Of a stretch of DNA of 64,000 bases, positions 63,548 to 64,000 are shown in pieces (positions within the stretch are counted from its first letter, which is position 1; the number at the start of each line of letters is the position of its first letter). This stretch comes from Streptomyces abyssalis (GTDB lineage: Bacteria; Actinomycetota; Actinomycetes; Streptomycetales; Streptomycetaceae), in the NCBI RefSeq assembly GCF_001751365.1, contig NZ_LJGT01000038.1, forward strand, positions 845,540-909,539, in the 5' to 3' direction. Both the position numbers and the translations under genes were made by a program. The notes below the pieces were generated by a model, which searched no databases, was not told the origin of the DNA, and worked only from the letters and a program-made list of their open reading frames with translations.

Positions 63548-64000
63548 CAGTGCCTCCGCAGGAAGCGCTCGACGCTGCTGGTGAGGGCCACCGGGGACTC
63601 ATCCATCGCGTAGTGCCCCGCGTCGGGGAAGATCTCCAGCTCCAGGTTCGGGTACCAGGCTCCGAACGTCGCCTCCATGGTCTCGGGGCCCAGCGCCGGG
63701 TCGTGCCGTCCGGCGATCACCTGGATCGGCACGTCACGGCCCTGGATCTCGGTGTGGAAGTCGGTGCGGGCCCAGGCAGGAAGCCAGGCGGCGAACGCGT
63801 CACGGTCCGAGTTGTCCAGCGAATGGCGCACCATGGCGTCCAGCCAGGTTCCGGTGAGCCGGTTTCCGGTGGTGAAGTCGATGATCGCGCGGCGGCTGCC
63901 GGGACTGTCGGCGGCGCTGGAGAACAGCTGCCAGCTCTGCTCGTCGAACGGCACGCCGCCGGCGGGCACCGGTGACACACCGACGAGTGCCCGTACGCGC
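63547..64000 (-). CDS. Alpha/beta hydrolase, N-terminus cut by window edge
   Basis: The last 150 residues or so are visible. IQVIAGRHDPALGPETMEATF carries the catalytic Asp and FPDAGHYAMDESPVALTSSVERFL the catalytic His of the alpha/beta-hydrolase fold. The nucleophile Ser is beyond the window. It is directly upstream of and coupled to the P450, so the two probably act on one substrate. Confidence 0.85.
   Translation of the reverse strand, partial: RVRALVGVSPVPAGGVPFDEQSWQLFSSAADSPGSRRAIIDFTTGNRLTGTWLDAMVRHSLDNSDRDAFAAWLPAWARTDFHTEIQGRDVPIQVIAGRHDPALGPETMEATFGAWYPNLELEIFPDAGHYAMDESPVALTSSVERFLRRH

Overview
The window is high-GC actinomycete DNA with Streptomyces-type genes: an HspR-regulated dnaK-grpE-dnaJ-hspR operon, clpB with a HAIR operator, RsbW-like kinases, DUF2637/Spd transfer proteins and many GTG starts. 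The core gene order (fba, pyrE, aldose epimerase, aminopropyltransferase, clpB, dnaK operon, Fe-S oxidoreductase) is what I would expect of a Streptomyces chromosome; the species cannot be named from the sequence alone.

Region 1 (1-31,976) is core chromosome. It holds central metabolism (fba, pyrE, epimerase), a polyamine synthase-like membrane protein, a CHRD protein, an aminotransferase, a small catabolic locus (GntR/FCD regulator divergent from an HpcH aldolase-MFS-amidohydrolase operon, with a 12-bp palindrome between them), the chaperone block (clpB; dnaK-grpE-dnaJ-hspR; three HAIR operators), a membrane Fe-S oxidoreductase, small regulators, and a dcd-phosphoribosyltransferase pair. It ends at a complete tRNA-Gly(CCC).

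Region 2 (32,007-51,864) is a composite mobile island in the 3' end of that tRNA. A full pSAM2-type actinomycete integrative and conjugative element (AICE) lies between two 44-bp identical tRNA segments (32,007-32,050 and 48,250-48,293). It has int-xis-repSA coupled by overlapping codons, three small spread/transfer genes, DUF2637, a TraB/FtsK translocase, an SCO3933-like protein, a KorSA-like GntR/UTRA repressor with four candidate operators, NUDIX and an RsbW-like kinase. Its cargo is two tandem related IS110-family elements and a strikingly AT-richer two-gene operon whose second gene carries a C-terminal HEPN RNase motif. Beyond it are two more tRNA 3'-end copies (49,618 and 51,818), each preceded by the same kind of integrase-arm repeat and by cargo: an AbiEii-like pair with a frameshifted nucleotidyltransferase, then a beta-family protein plus VapBC. 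These look like scars of earlier elements at the same site.

Region 3 (51,900-64,000) is normal-GC DNA with a GntR-membrane pair, ANTAR and winged-helix regulators, a DHFR-like reductase, an M23 peptidase, an SDR, an FG-GAP secreted protein, VOC and LysR proteins, a DapA-like aldolase, a cytochrome P450 and a truncated alpha/beta hydrolase.
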